From Bacteroidota bacterium (GTDB taxonomy: Bacteria > Bacteroidota > Bacteroidia > Bacteroidales > Porphyromonadaceae), in assembly GCA_023396255.1 (NCBI GenBank), contig JAEWWU010000019.1, forward strand, positions 1 through 64,000: a stretch of DNA of 64,000 bases, read 5' to 3'. The notes beneath the pieces were generated by a model, which did no database searches, was not told the origin of the DNA, and was given only the letters and a program-made list of their open reading frames with translations. Made by a program: the position numbers and the translations under genes. This document shows positions 25,921 to 35,243 of this stretch, piece by piece. Within the stretch, counting starts at the first letter, position 1. Each line of letters opens with the position of its first letter.

Positions 25921-27054
25921 CTACCTTTGGTGTAATTCAGAGATAAATCTATCCACCACTTTCTTTATAACAATAGGCATAGGGGGGAATATTTCTCCCG
26001 AAAAGGACACCTCTCTATATCGTGAAAAAAAGTCAGTAGGAAAAGAAGATAGTTCCAAATGAAAAAAGGATAGGTGTAAAAGACGATGAGTCAGACGATG
26101 CTTGCATCGGTGATAAAGTTTGAGCGAAGAGATAGGAATATCTCCCGCAATGCTCAATTGTTGTTTGAGAGTCGATTCGTCCAAATGAGAAAGAGTAATG
26201 CTGCATCCCCTTTCGGCATCACGAAGAAAGGACAAGGAATCTGACTGTGGCAGATCGTACAACCCCGCCCAAATATCGCCCTCTTTACGTAATGAGAGCC
26301 AAAAAGAGGTCTCTACCGAAGGGCAAGGCAACGTTATGAAGAAATAGAGAAACTCTCGTTCTGTAACAGCCATTTTGCCCTTCTTTACCGGAAGTTGAGT
26401 TGCCATTGCGCTATGAGCCACTGCGCAGAATCGATCTATGGGGCAAAGATTACACTGAGGATTGAGAGGAAGGCAAATAAGTGCACCCAACTCCATAATA
26501 GCTTGATTATGCGCAGCTGCGTGTTCCGTATCAATCAAGTTTTGTGCCAAAGTTCGGAAAAACTTGCTCCCCTCCGTGCTGTCAATTTCCATATCTGAAG
26601 CGTAGATGCGACTCAGCACCCTAAGCACATTGCCATCTACCGCTGGATAAGGCAAATGGTAAGCAAACGATAACACTGCCCCCGCTGTATAAGCCCCAAC
26701 TCCTGGCAATGCAATCATATCTTTATACGTGCTGGGAAGCACTCCCCCGTATTGCTCTACTATAATCTGAGCCGCACGGTGCAAATTACGAGCTCTGCTG
26801 TAATAACCCAGTCCTTCCCACAATTTAAGGACTTGTTCTGTGGGAGCTTGTGCCAAGTCTTGTACTGTAGGAAAGGCTTCTATAAACCGCTCATAATACT
26901 CCCATCCCTGTACGACCCTCGTTTGCTGCAAAATGACTTCTGAGATCCAGATACGATAAGGATCTTGTGTATCACGCCAAGGAAGCAGCCGTTTATTGTC
27001 TCTAAACCACTGTTGCAATCGCTGTGATATTAGTTGTTCTTTTGAGGGGTTCAC
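25921..27054 (-). CDS. mutY: A/G-specific adenine DNA glycosylase
   Basis: MutY removes adenine paired with 8-oxoguanine. The catalytic glutamate is E39 in SEVILQQTR. The helix-hairpin-helix LPGVGAYTAG is at 116-125, the catalytic aspartate is D140 in VDGNVLR, and the [4Fe-4S] ligands C194, C201, C204 and C210 have the canonical 6-2-5 spacing. A C-terminal NUDIX-like 8-oxoG recognition domain completes the 377 residues. The start is GTG at 27054, 20 bases after pfkA; no ATG fits. It is the last gene of a six-gene operon. Confidence 0.95.
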   Translation of the reverse strand: MNPSKEQLISQRLQQWFRDNKRLLPWRDTQDPYRIWISEVILQQTRVVQGWEYYERFIEAFPTVQDLAQAPTEQVLKLWEGLGYYSRARNLHRAAQIIVEQYGGVLPSTYKDMIALPGVGAYTAGAVLSFAYHLPYPAVDGNVLRVLSRIYASDMEIDSTEGSKFFRTLAQNLIDTEHAAAHNQAIMELGALICLPLNPQCNLCPIDRFCAVAHSAMATQLPVKKGKMAVTEREFLYFFITLPCPSVETSFWLSLRKEGDIWAGLYDLPQSDSLSFLRDAERGCSITLSHLDESTLKQQLSIAGDIPISSLKLYHRCKHRLTHRLLHLSFFHLELSSFPTDFFSRYREVSFSGEIFPPMPIVIKKVVDRFISELHQR

Positions 27055-27074
27055 TGCAAAAAATAAAAATCAGG

Positions 27075-28067
27075 TTAGATGGCAATCATCTTAAATTCCT
27101 CAATCATTTTGCTCGAAATCTCTTTGTGATCCTTTACAGCAGTAACAAAGGGAACATAGACAATTTGGTCGTTATCATAGCCAACCATTACATTGCGTTG
27201 ATCTGCTAAAAGGGCTTCTATTGCGGCAATTCCCAATCGACTCGCCATAATTCGGTCGGTAGCGCAAGGGCTTCCCCCCCGTTGCAAGTGCCCCAAAATA
27301 GTTACACGCACATCTATGTCCGGGTGTTGTTCTTTGACGAGTTTCGCCAATTCCATAGAATTGCGCCCCTCTTCTTCTCCTTCTGTTACCAATATGATGC
27401 AACTATTTTTATTTTTACGGAAACCTCTTTCAATCATATTGCCTACTGTTTCTCTACTGGATGGGTCTTCCGGAATTACAGCCCCTTCTGCCCCCGACGC
27501 TATGGCTCCATTGAGAGCTAAGAAACCAGTTTCCCGTCCCATTACCTCTACAATAAATAGTCTCTCGTGAGAAGATGCAGTGTCTCTGATCTTATCCACC
27601 GCCTCAACAATGGTATTTAATGCCGTGGTGTAACCAATCGTTAGATCGGTGCCTTGCAAATCATTATCAATTGTTCCCGGAAGACCAACAATAGGAAGAT
27701 TGTATTCGTGGGCAAACTGACGAGCCCCCTGCAAAGAGCCGTCGCCTCCAATTACGACCAAAGCATCTATCTGGTGCTTCTTAATATTCCGATAAGCTTG
27801 TTTCCGCCCTTCCGGTGTTCTAAATTCCTTGCTGCGAGCCGTTTTGAGGATGGTCCCTCCCTTCTGTATAATATTACTCACATTCTCGGTTTTGAACTCC
27901 TCTATTTGATCCTCAATAAGCCCTTTATAACCTCGATAAATAGCTTTTACCCTAATTCCGTGAAACAAAGCTGCTCGTGTCACTGCACGTATAGCTGCAT
28001 TCATTCCGGGAGCATCGCCTCCCGAAGTCAATACTCCAATACACTTAATAGGACTAATGGTATCCAT
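27075..28067 (-). CDS. pfkA: ATP-dependent 6-phosphofructokinase
   Basis: The enzyme phosphorylates fructose 6-phosphate in glycolysis. The 330-residue protein has the ATP-site GVLTSGGDAPGMNAAIR (from residue 11), GGDGSLQGA, the substrate/catalytic loop PGTIDND and the MGRETG motif. GGDGS with Gly after Asp indicates ATP rather than pyrophosphate as donor. It sits between an rRNA methyltransferase and mutY with gaps of about 20 bases, so it is expressed from the yitT operon promoter or an internal one. It implies some glycolytic capacity. Confidence 0.95.
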   Translation of the reverse strand: MDTISPIKCIGVLTSGGDAPGMNAAIRAVTRAALFHGIRVKAIYRGYKGLIEDQIEEFKTENVSNIIQKGGTILKTARSKEFRTPEGRKQAYRNIKKHQIDALVVIGGDGSLQGARQFAHEYNLPIVGLPGTIDNDLQGTDLTIGYTTALNTIVEAVDKIRDTASSHERLFIVEVMGRETGFLALNGAIASGAEGAVIPEDPSSRETVGNMIERGFRKNKNSCIILVTEGEEEGRNSMELAKLVKEQHPDIDVRVTILGHLQRGGSPCATDRIMASRLGIAAIEALLADQRNVMVGYDNDQIVYVPFVTAVKDHKEISSKMIEEFKMIAI

Positions 28068-28089
28068 AAGATGATTCTTTTATTCTAAA

Positions 28090-29523
28090 TTAACTTCTAA
28101 GTCTGTACTCCTTTGGGAAAAGATTATTCAGTCTGCTAGACAAACGGTTGGCAAACCCCAAAGCGACACCTTGATAACACATCAAAACGTATCCAGACTC
28201 TCCCCCATTCGTCACAAGAGCTTGACAACGTAAATACTCAAGAGCTTCGGGGTAAGTCAAATCAACTTTTTTTAGGAAAGTATCGGAAACGAGTAAATCG
28301 GAACTCATCGCAAGAGGCCACAAGGGTTGTACTTTCTTTCCTTTGCAAGCAGCAAGGGGCACTCCATAAGAGAGCAAATAAATCTTCCGAGCCAAAAGTT
28401 GTCGAATACAAGCCTGCATAGAGGTGGATATAAGATACAATTCGTTGTTATATACGTAAAGGTCTTCTCGCATCTCGGGAACCAGCCACTCCACGGTCTC
28501 CATCAACGGGTGAGAAACAGTCAGAGAGACCCAAACATCTTCCCTGGCAGATCCGCTTTTGTTCTTCTTTTTTATTAGCGGTTGTGACTCCGATCTCCTC
28601 TCCGCTCCTTCCCCCTTTTGCAATACGCAAATATAAAGCCCCTCCCCCTTTACAAGATGAGGAAAAAAGTGCCATCCCACCTCTTCTGACTCGTAGATTC
28701 CGTGTGGACATTTCGTTTGAGGTAAGACCATAGACACCACTCTGTATCCTTTTTCTCGTATCATACGCAGCACAATAGCCTCGTTTTCTTCCTTATTCAG
28801 AGTACAAGTACTGTACAACAAAAAGCCATCTTGTTGCAACAACCTGTCCGCAGCCTCCAATATCTGCCACTGCCTCTGAGCACAAAAAGACACATTTTCC
28901 CGACTCCACATCTGTACTGCCTGCTCGTCTTTTCTAAACAAACCCTCTCCAGAACAAGGCGCATCAACCAAAATAATATCAAAATATTCCCCCAAGGCTT
29001 CAGCTAACGCTTGAGGTTCGGCAGATGTTACCAATGTATCTTGCGTAGCGCACCACTTGAGCATATTTTCGTGCAAAATGCGAGCTCTACGCAATTCTAT
29101 CTCATTACACACCAACAAAGAATCCTTCGGAAGAAAATCTCTCAATAATTGAGATTTACCTCCTGGGGCGGCACACAAGTCCAATGCTCTAACAGGGATA
29201 TTACAAGGTAATTGCAACTGCTCCACTATGTACCCAACAATCATCGAAGAAGCATCCTGTACATAATATGCCCCAGAGTGCCATAAAGGATCAAGAGAAA
29301 AAGGAGGACGCCCTGATAAGTAGTAGGCTTTCTGAGACATAGGAAGCCAAGGCACTTCGTCTTGGAATAAGGAGGATAAAAGAGGATATTCCGCAGGGTG
29401 TTTACGTCCATTGAGTCGCACCGATACCTCTGGAGGAGTTTGCAATCCCGACAAGATTTGTGTTGCCAAATTCGGGGGATAGGTAGCTGTTATAAACGGA
29501 ATATAAGTCGTCGGTAGTTGCAT
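28090..29523 (-). CDS. rsmF: rRNA (cytosine-C5)-methyltransferase, RsmF/NOL1-NOP2-Sun family
   Basis: This is a SAM-dependent RNA m5C methyltransferase. The SAM loop LDLCAAPGGKS is at 114-123. The two catalytic cysteines are present, C190 in DAPCSGEG and C240 in STCTLNKEEN. A C-terminal domain of ~180 residues resembles the RNA-binding (PUA-like) part of RsmF, which modifies C1407 of 16S rRNA in E. coli. The exact target here is inferred. The length of 477 equals that of E. coli RsmF (479). Neighbours are another rRNA-methyltransferase-like gene (15 bases upstream) and pfkA. Confidence 0.88.
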   Translation of the reverse strand: MQLPTTYIPFITATYPPNLATQILSGLQTPPEVSVRLNGRKHPAEYPLLSSLFQDEVPWLPMSQKAYYLSGRPPFSLDPLWHSGAYYVQDASSMIVGYIVEQLQLPCNIPVRALDLCAAPGGKSQLLRDFLPKDSLLVCNEIELRRARILHENMLKWCATQDTLVTSAEPQALAEALGEYFDIILVDAPCSGEGLFRKDEQAVQMWSRENVSFCAQRQWQILEAADRLLQQDGFLLYSTCTLNKEENEAIVLRMIREKGYRVVSMVLPQTKCPHGIYESEEVGWHFFPHLVKGEGLYICVLQKGEGAERRSESQPLIKKKNKSGSAREDVWVSLTVSHPLMETVEWLVPEMREDLYVYNNELYLISTSMQACIRQLLARKIYLLSYGVPLAACKGKKVQPLWPLAMSSDLLVSDTFLKKVDLTYPEALEYLRCQALVTNGGESGYVLMCYQGVALGFANRLSSRLNNLFPKEYRLRS

Positions 29524-29538
29524 AGGATAAGAAAAAGA

Positions 29539-30255
29539 TTATCTCCCAAGAAGAAAAATGGTTGGTACTCTATTCCATTTCGGAGGGTGTTGCCTAAAGT
29601 AGGCTATTGATCGGGTAACAATAAGCTCCTGATCCCCTGTTATATCTTGTGCAACACAAAGAAGGGTGTCGGAATGGCAGAGCCGCAAAAGATCTGCAAA
29701 GAGTTTTTCCGTACGGAAAGGTGTTTCTATGAATATTTGAGTTTGTCCCTCGCATCTAACAGCCTGCTCCATCGTCTGAACTTGGCGCCTTAGTTCTCCG
29801 GCTTCCTTGGGGAGATAACCCTTAAATGCAAAACTTTGCCCATTGAGCCCAGAAGCCATCAGAGACAACAAGATACTGCTCGGTCCCACCAAAGGAACTA
29901 CCCTGATACCTTTTTTTTGAGCAAAAGAGGCTACTACCGCCCCAGGGTCAGCTATTCCGGGACATCCAGCCTCAGAAAGCACACCAACCGACTCCCCTCG
30001 AAGAAGAGGAGCCATAATAGGTGAATAGTTCCCGTCTTCCTTGAAAGGTGAATGTTTGCCAATATCGAAGAACGTCAGTTCATCTATATTCTTTTGAGGC
30101 AATAGGCGCTTGATAAAACGGCGAGCTGACCTCACATTCTCAACGGCAAAATACAGCAGAGGTTCCACAACCTCTTTTACGGATTGGGGTAAAACTCTCC
30201 CCGAGGGACCGGAAGATATTTCCACCGGAATCATATACAAGACGCCTGTTGCCAT
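29539..30255 (-). CDS. SAM-dependent methyltransferase of the RsmI/tetrapyrrole-methylase fold
   Basis: The 238-residue protein belongs to the fold of RsmI, which 2'-O-methylates C1402 of 16S rRNA. Visible are GVLSEAGCPGIADPG (about 91-105), the loop VPLVGPSSILLSLMASG and the C-terminal VPTIFLLG strand. It lacks the usual N-terminal GTLYVVATPIGNLGD sequence of RsmI, having MATGVLYMIPVEIS instead, so it is probably the second, Bacteroidota-type paralogue of unknown target rather than RsmI itself. It is 4 bases after the cyclophilin gene and 15 before rsmF. Confidence 0.8.
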   Translation of the reverse strand: MATGVLYMIPVEISSGPSGRVLPQSVKEVVEPLLYFAVENVRSARRFIKRLLPQKNIDELTFFDIGKHSPFKEDGNYSPIMAPLLRGESVGVLSEAGCPGIADPGAVVASFAQKKGIRVVPLVGPSSILLSLMASGLNGQSFAFKGYLPKEAGELRRQVQTMEQAVRCEGQTQIFIETPFRTEKLFADLLRLCHSDTLLCVAQDITGDQELIVTRSIAYFRQHPPKWNRVPTIFLLGR

Positions 30256-30259
30256 CGAA

Positions 30260-30955
30260 TCAAAGAATCGTTGTTTTCTTGATGAGAATATTTTTAAGGG
30301 GACGGTTTGTTGAGTCGGTTTCCACCTGTTCTATCTTTTCTATCACCGACATTCCCTCTACAACCTCTCCAAACACAGTATAAGCTCCGTCCAACCACGG
30401 GGCTCCACCTACCGTCTTATAGGCTTCTCGTTGCTCCGGGGTAAAAGTCCTATTCTGCTTCTCCTGAAGTTGATTAAGATCTAAATCTGTGTAAAAAGTT
30501 CCTGTGACAATATAAAACTGACTTCCGGACGACTTCTTCCCCGGATTTTCTTCATCTCCAATACGTGCAGCTGCTAAAGCTCCCCTCTTATGAAAATATT
30601 TGTCCGGGAAAAACTCCGAAGCAATAGTTGTTTCGAGGGTATCTACGGAAACATTTGTATCTTTTGTTGCATTTCGGGCTGTTAGATTTCCTCCTTGAAC
30701 CATAAACATATTGATCACCCGATGAAAAATAGTACCAACATACTGCCCTTCTCTCACCAACTTGAGAAATTGCTCCTTATGTAAAGGCGTATCATCGTAC
30801 AAAAGAACGGTAAACTTGCCTTTCGTTGTCTCTATCTCCACCCTAGTGCCAAGAGGAGAGTTTCCTTGTTGAGCAACTGCAGAACCCCTACTCACAACAA
30901 AAATAGCGCAGCAACTCAACAGCGCAAAGAAAGATTGTCTAATATATTTTACCAT
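30260..30955 (-). CDS. Periplasmic cyclophilin-type peptidyl-prolyl isomerase
   Basis: The enzyme catalyses cis-trans isomerisation of proline bonds during folding of exported proteins. The N-terminus is a signal peptide (1-29, cleavage near AVAQQ). The cyclophilin core shows FHRVINMFMVQGG and the KSSGSQFYIVTG motif. An insertion of ~35 residues near 165-200 (NQLQEKQNRTFTPEQREAY) separates the last strands, a feature of some Bacteroidota cyclophilins. It lies 15 bases after the YitT gene and 4 before the methyltransferase. Confidence 0.9.
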   Translation of the reverse strand: MVKYIRQSFFALLSCCAIFVVSRGSAVAQQGNSPLGTRVEIETTKGKFTVLLYDDTPLHKEQFLKLVREGQYVGTIFHRVINMFMVQGGNLTARNATKDTNVSVDTLETTIASEFFPDKYFHKRGALAAARIGDEENPGKKSSGSQFYIVTGTFYTDLDLNQLQEKQNRTFTPEQREAYKTVGGAPWLDGAYTVFGEVVEGMSVIEKIEQVETDSTNRPLKNILIKKTTIL

Positions 30956-30970
30956 AGAATGAAAGATTGT

Positions 30971-31876
30971 TTACAGGGCTGTTGGAATAGTGTCGTTAGT
31001 TGCATTGGTCGTAGCTATAAAAGCTTTGGGATCAAGGTGGAGAACTGATTTCTTGAGCCGAGAAATATCCTTGCGCTCCACAATCATAAAAATAATTTCA
31101 CGCCCTTCTCCGGCATAGATCCCCTGCCCTTGAACCACGGTTCCCCGCAAATTTAATTCTCGAGCCAATATGGGCTGTAAAACAGACGACTTATCGGATA
31201 CAATAAAAACAGCTTTGTTGGGATTTTCCGGTTGTAAAACATCCACCACTTTGCCATAAACAAAAATAGTAATCCAAGAATAAAGGGGCACTTTCCAGTC
31301 TCCAAAAGCCAAAAGTCCCACAACAACCACAATTGAATCAATTAAAATAAGGAGTGTGCTCACCTTAATATTACGCCCCTTAGCCAAGATACGAGCAATA
31401 GAATCGGTTCCGGCACTAGTGCTCTGTGCCTTAAACGTAAAGAATACACCCAACCCCAAGATAGCACCACCGTAAACAGAAGCCAAGAAAGGATCATTTT
31501 CTACAAGAGCCACACCTTTGGTCAGCCACGTTGTCAAGTCGGTCAAAAAAGCAATGAGTAGAAAGGTGGCAATTGTTTTCCCTCCTGACTTTAGTCCCAA
31601 CTTATACGCAGAAAGAAGAAATAGGGGTATATTGAAGCACAAAGCTACAATTCCAACCGGCAACCCAGATGGGAAAGAGGTCAATAATCCCCGCGTCATA
31701 TAGTTGATAGAAATACTCAAACCGTAAACACCCCCGGGGACAATATTTGCAGGGGCTATAAAAACGGCATAAGCAATAGATTGCAAGAGAGCTCCCAATA
31801 CTATCAAAAAAGCATCGCTCCAAAAATGATTACTCTTGACCGATAACGAGAATATATTTTTAGTTTCCACTGTCAC
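30971..31876 (-). CDS. YitT family membrane protein (DUF161 + DUF2179)
   Basis: The 301-residue inner-membrane protein has about six hydrophobic helices in residues 20-205. A soluble C-terminal DUF2179 domain (about 220-300) contains VFIVSDKSSVLQP and GEGREIIFMIVERKD. YitT proteins are widespread and their transported substrate is not established. The start is GTG at 31876, since no in-frame ATG precedes the first helix. It is the first gene of the operon running to mutY, and a good promoter lies upstream. Confidence 0.88.
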   Translation of the reverse strand: MTVETKNIFSLSVKSNHFWSDAFLIVLGALLQSIAYAVFIAPANIVPGGVYGLSISINYMTRGLLTSFPSGLPVGIVALCFNIPLFLLSAYKLGLKSGGKTIATFLLIAFLTDLTTWLTKGVALVENDPFLASVYGGAILGLGVFFTFKAQSTSAGTDSIARILAKGRNIKVSTLLILIDSIVVVVGLLAFGDWKVPLYSWITIFVYGKVVDVLQPENPNKAVFIVSDKSSVLQPILARELNLRGTVVQGQGIYAGEGREIIFMIVERKDISRLKKSVLHLDPKAFIATTNATNDTIPTAL

Positions 31877-32232
31877 ATTACTTAGTTACTAGAAGACAAA
31901 CTCTGACACATCCTTAATTTTATTGCCGACAAATGTAACAATAAAGCCTCAAACCGCACAAAAAAAGTCCTCCAGTCCATCTCACAGCCTTGGACAGATT
32001 TTGTTCTAAATAATAATTACTACCACAAGAGATAACAACAAAAGTAGGACGTTGACAGGAAAAAAAGGTAACAAGTTCTTAATATCCATTCTCTCAAAGA
32101 GATCTAAATTCCAACTTCAATCTTTGCCAATGTTTCTTCTAATCAGATCAATTTGCCTTCTTTTCGTTGTAGTCGAAAAATCGCCAGCTTGCTTCAAAAT
32201 TCCGAAAAATCTCTTTGTACCTCTCCCAACCT
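31877..32232. other. 356-base intergenic region upstream of the YitT operon
   Basis: The region separates the tatD stop codon from the YitT operon. Apart from the promoter at 31930-31962 no gene, RNA or clear terminator is seen. Confidence 0.6.
31930..31962 (-). promoter_or_regulatory. Promoter of the yitT-mutY operon
   Basis: On the minus strand TACATTTG (31937-31930) fits the -7 box and TTTG (31962-31959) the -33 element, with a 21-base spacer. The leader to the GTG start would be about 45-50 bases. Confidence 0.55.
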
Positions 32233-32958
32233 TTAGTCTAAAGAGCCTATTGATTCTGTCTTTCTTACTGGGAAAAGAGAAAGAAAAGTCTTTTGGATTT
32301 GCTCTACCAAGTAAGGCAATTCGATATCTAAGCGTTGCGATACATTTCTATACACGGACTCTATGGAAATAGAGGATGCATCTGTCTCCAACAAAAGGCG
32401 ATTGCTCTCTAAAGCCAATCGAAGAGTATCTGTGGGACAAAGAGAATGCACAGAAAGATAAAAACCAGCTCTCAGCAACTGCTTTGCCAAAGAGACATTT
32501 CCTCTAAAACCGTGTACAATCAATCCACAAGGATGTTTTTTTCCCGATTTGGCCAACAATAGCAGTTCACTCCAAGCCCTTACGATATGAAAAATAAGAG
32601 GCTTATGATATTTTATGGACAAGTGCCACTGCGTTTGTAATATTATTTTTTGTTTCTCTATCGCAATAGCTTTTTTCCCCTTGTCCAAGCCACACTCCCC
32701 TACTGCCATAATCAGAGGATCAGAAAACAATACAGTCTCCAGTCGCTCCATTGAATAAGCTATTTTTTCTCCATCTTCAGTCAAAAACCAAGGATGCAGT
32801 CCTACGGAAAAAAAAATATTTGGATAAGCGACACGGAGAGAAGGGTACTCTCTTAAATCACACGATACAATAGAATTAAATAGACAGCTTTCCGGTGTAC
32901 CTGTTTGGATATGTAAATGAGAATTATAAAAGGTAAAGTCCTTTGGAAGTTCAATCAT
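32233..32958 (-). CDS. TatD family metal-dependent hydrolase (DNase)
   Basis: This is a TIM-barrel hydrolase of the TatD group, cytosolic DNases/phosphohydrolases using two metal ions. The HxH metal motif (NSHLH), GLHPW, the GECGLD strand, a FHIVRA strand where many members have HxR, VHGFRG and ETDAS are all recognisable in order, although the sequence is divergent. ATG 32958 was chosen, leaving an 11-base gap to yidD. An upstream TTG would overlap yidD. It is the last gene of the DUF4271-hemD-rnpA-yidD-tatD operon. Confidence 0.85.
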   Translation of the reverse strand: MIELPKDFTFYNSHLHIQTGTPESCLFNSIVSCDLREYPSLRVAYPNIFFSVGLHPWFLTEDGEKIAYSMERLETVLFSDPLIMAVGECGLDKGKKAIAIEKQKIILQTQWHLSIKYHKPLIFHIVRAWSELLLLAKSGKKHPCGLIVHGFRGNVSLAKQLLRAGFYLSVHSLCPTDTLRLALESNRLLLETDASSISIESVYRNVSQRLDIELPYLVEQIQKTFLSLFPVRKTESIGSLD

Positions 32959-32969
32959 TGCTACAAAAA

Positions 32970-33224
32970 TCAAGGGACAGGATCATAGCCTCGCCCTCCC
33001 CAGGGATGACATCGTAAGATCCGTTTGATAGAAAGCCAACCACCCTTAAAAAGACCATACTTAGTAAGGGCTTCCAAAGCATATTCGGAACAAGTTGGAG
33101 TAAAACGACAAGAGGGAGGTGTCAAAGGAGATATGGCATACCGATAGAAATACACCAATCCCAAGGTCATCTTCAAAAAAACTTTCTGAAAAATTGATTT
33201 TAAGCCTTTACTCCTTAGCATCAT
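32970..33224 (-). CDS. yidD: Membrane protein insertion efficiency factor YidD
   Basis: The 84-residue protein has an N-terminal amphipathic helix followed by the conserved core RYAISPLTPPSCRFTPTCSEYALEAL and the ending WGGRGYDPVP, both hallmarks of YidD. YidD assists YidC-dependent membrane insertion from the inner face of the membrane. It lies one base after the rnpA stop codon, the classical rnpA-yidD pairing, although rpmH and yidC are not here. Confidence 0.95.
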   Translation of the reverse strand: MMLRSKGLKSIFQKVFLKMTLGLVYFYRYAISPLTPPSCRFTPTCSEYALEALTKYGLFKGGWLSIKRILRCHPWGGRGYDPVP

Positions 33225-33225
33225 T

Positions 33226-33687
33226 CTATCTCCGAGGTTCTGAAGAGGGGCAATCCAAGAGAGATGAAGTTTGATCAGAATACCCCTCTACCTCCTGACA
33301 CAAACGTTTAAGGGTCTTGTCTGCAACCTTTTCTATTTGTTCATAGCTCGGAATTTCCTTGCCAATGAATTGCCACGCAAAATGTAGCACAATAGCTTTT
33401 TGTTGCAACACCTCCACCAATGGTAGCTTACGTACACGATAAGCCTCTCGACAGCAGCGTTTAATTCGATTACGATCGACAGCTTTTCTGATGCGTTTCT
33501 TGGCCACATTAATCACCAAGGCAGCATTGGGAAAAACCAAGTTTGATTCTTCTAAAGTTATTTCTTGGATAGAATAGACAACTCTAAAGGGATACGCAAC
33601 AAAAGCCTGCCTTTGTTCAAAAAGATTCTTCAAATCTTCTCTTAAGAACAAACGTTCATATTTCTGCAGCGTGTACATCTTCCCCAT
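33226..33687 (-). CDS. rnpA: Ribonuclease P protein component
   Basis: RnpA binds the RNase P RNA and helps mature tRNA 5' ends. The RNR motif is plain in KAVDRNRIKRCCREAYR (about 88-104), with the preceding VAKKRIRKA strand. At 153 residues it is slightly longer than E. coli (119), with a C-terminal tail rich in Ser and Arg (ending SEPRR). It sits between hemD and yidD. The first ATG (33687) and a second one three codons on are both possible starts. Confidence 0.93.
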   Translation of the reverse strand: MGKMYTLQKYERLFLREDLKNLFEQRQAFVAYPFRVVYSIQEITLEESNLVFPNAALVINVAKKRIRKAVDRNRIKRCCREAYRVRKLPLVEVLQQKAIVLHFAWQFIGKEIPSYEQIEKVADKTLKRLCQEVEGYSDQTSSLLDCPSSEPRR

Positions 33688-33709
33688 AAGAAAGGGAAAA
33701 AAGGAATAA

Positions 33710-34465
33710 TTATTTCTTCAATTTTGATAAATACTCATCCAAAGCTGCTGTTACCGAAAGAGTTTGACCGGGAACCATCAACGTGTGATCTAAACGTAAA
33801 CCAGCCTCTTCCACCGCCTTAGAAGTCTGAGGTCCAGAAGATAAAATAAGCGTATTGCCTTGCTTAAAATCGGGAAAGTTCTTAAACAGAGAAGCGATTC
33901 CCATAGGACTAAAAAAGATGATCATATCGTGATCTAGTGGCTCCGAAGGGTCAAATTCGCGAGCAATAGTCCTATACATAACAGCCTTATTGTAATGCAC
34001 TTTCTTTGCATCCAAGGTTTCAAAAAGGTCTGTGGTATGTTCTTCTGCAACCGGTACAAAATAAAGCTCCTTGTTATGCTTAGACAGCAGCATATGCAAG
34101 CCATCCATCTTGCCATTCGTCGAAAAAAACACCTTCCGTTTTCGATAAACAATATACTTCTGCAAATAGAGGGCTACACTCTCGCTAATGCAGAAATATT
34201 TCATCGTTTCCGGTATGGTCAGACGCATTTCTTGAGCTAAAGAGAAAAAGTGATCTATGGCTATGCGACTTGTAAAAATTATCGCAGAATGGTCTAAAAT
34301 AGAAATTCTTTGCTTGCGAAACTCGATCGCCTCTAACGGGACAACCTGAATAAACTGCTTAAAATCGATTTTTATATTGTATTTTTCTGCAATCGCAAAA
34401 TAAGGAGAGTTACCGGATGCCGGAGCCGGCTGAGAGATAAGAATCTTTTTGATGGGACAAGCCAT
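33710..34465 (-). CDS. hemD: Uroporphyrinogen-III synthase family protein
   Basis: The enzyme cyclises hydroxymethylbilane to uroporphyrinogen III in tetrapyrrole synthesis. The 251 residues show the two-lobe pattern, with the first-lobe strand AIIFTSRIAIDHFF (about 61-74), the linker and the second-lobe FFSPMGIASLF and LSSGPQTSKAVEEAG motifs. HemD sequences are weakly conserved, so the assignment rests on these motifs and on the common Bacteroidota neighbourhood with DUF4271 and rnpA. No other hem gene is in the window, and the organism may use the enzyme only partly, for example for cobalamin or siroheme. Confidence 0.82.
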   Translation of the reverse strand: MACPIKKILISQPAPASGNSPYFAIAEKYNIKIDFKQFIQVVPLEAIEFRKQRISILDHSAIIFTSRIAIDHFFSLAQEMRLTIPETMKYFCISESVALYLQKYIVYRKRKVFFSTNGKMDGLHMLLSKHNKELYFVPVAEEHTTDLFETLDAKKVHYNKAVMYRTIAREFDPSEPLDHDMIIFFSPMGIASLFKNFPDFKQGNTLILSSGPQTSKAVEEAGLRLDHTLMVPGQTLSVTAALDEYLSKLKK

Positions 34466-34502
34466 TGTCTTTACTTATTTTTCTATATCTATACTGCAAA
34501 AA

Positions 34503-35171
34503 TCACCGACGTAGCCAAACTATACTCAAGACAAATGCCACAGGAGCGATTTCTCGGGCACAAAGGTACAAAAAAAGATGAAATAACTGTATTCCTCCCT
34601 TCAGAGCCCGCCAAGCATAAGACAAAACAAAGAGTCGCCAAAATAGATATGAAATAATCAATATGCCGGTACCCCAAAAAGGATGAAGGGGAGACAATGA
34701 TACCAAAGCACTAGCATACAAGAATATACTCCAAATCCACTCGCTAAGAATTGCATACTGACTCAAGATAATTCCTTGTTCTCTTTTGAGATAAATATAC
34801 CTCACAAGGGAAAAAAACAGACCGAAAAGCCCCGCGCCCAAAAGGGTCCCCAAGAATAAACAAAAAAACAATAGCAGAGGATTGGTTATACCCAACGGAA
34901 CGAAAGAGAAAAAACTTTTCTGGGAAAGAATATATAAGTTAAATGTTATCAACAAATAAGTATGCAAATGTCCCCAAACAACAAATTCAGTTTTGGTGAT
35001 GCAACGAGGCAATGAGTTGAAAAAAAATTGAACCCTATCATATAGTAGAGACTGCAATATGAAGACAAAAAATTGCTCTACGCGAGAAGCAAAATAGGCC
35101 GGAACGAACAAAGTTAGCAATCCCAAAGCCAAAAGAATATCTGTGCTAAAATCAATCGACCAAAAGAACAT
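34503..35171 (-). CDS. DUF4271 integral membrane protein
   Basis: The ~222-residue protein is largely membrane-embedded, with about six or seven hydrophobic helices and few charged residues. It corresponds to the DUF4271 family found next to hemD in Bacteroidota. The function is unknown. ATG 35171 (MFFWSIDFSTDI) was preferred to an upstream TTG. It is the first gene of the operon that continues with hemD 37 bases later. Confidence 0.75.
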   Translation of the reverse strand: MFFWSIDFSTDILLALGLLTLFVPAYFASRVEQFFVFILQSLLYDRVQFFFNSLPRCITKTEFVVWGHLHTYLLITFNLYILSQKSFFSFVPLGITNPLLLFFCLFLGTLLGAGLFGLFFSLVRYIYLKREQGIILSQYAILSEWIWSIFLYASALVSLSPLHPFWGTGILIISYLFWRLFVLSYAWRALKGGIQLFHLFLYLCAREIAPVAFVLSIVWLRR

Positions 35172-35243
35172 TGAAGACTTGTTTAATGCTGTTGTACAGA
35201 CAAGTTTTATTCTCAATTAAATTAGATCCCTTTTTTGATATAG

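Noticed and set aside
31877..32232. Intergenic region searched for a riboswitch or small RNA
   Set aside because: No recognisable conserved pairing or family motif was found, only a standard promoter.
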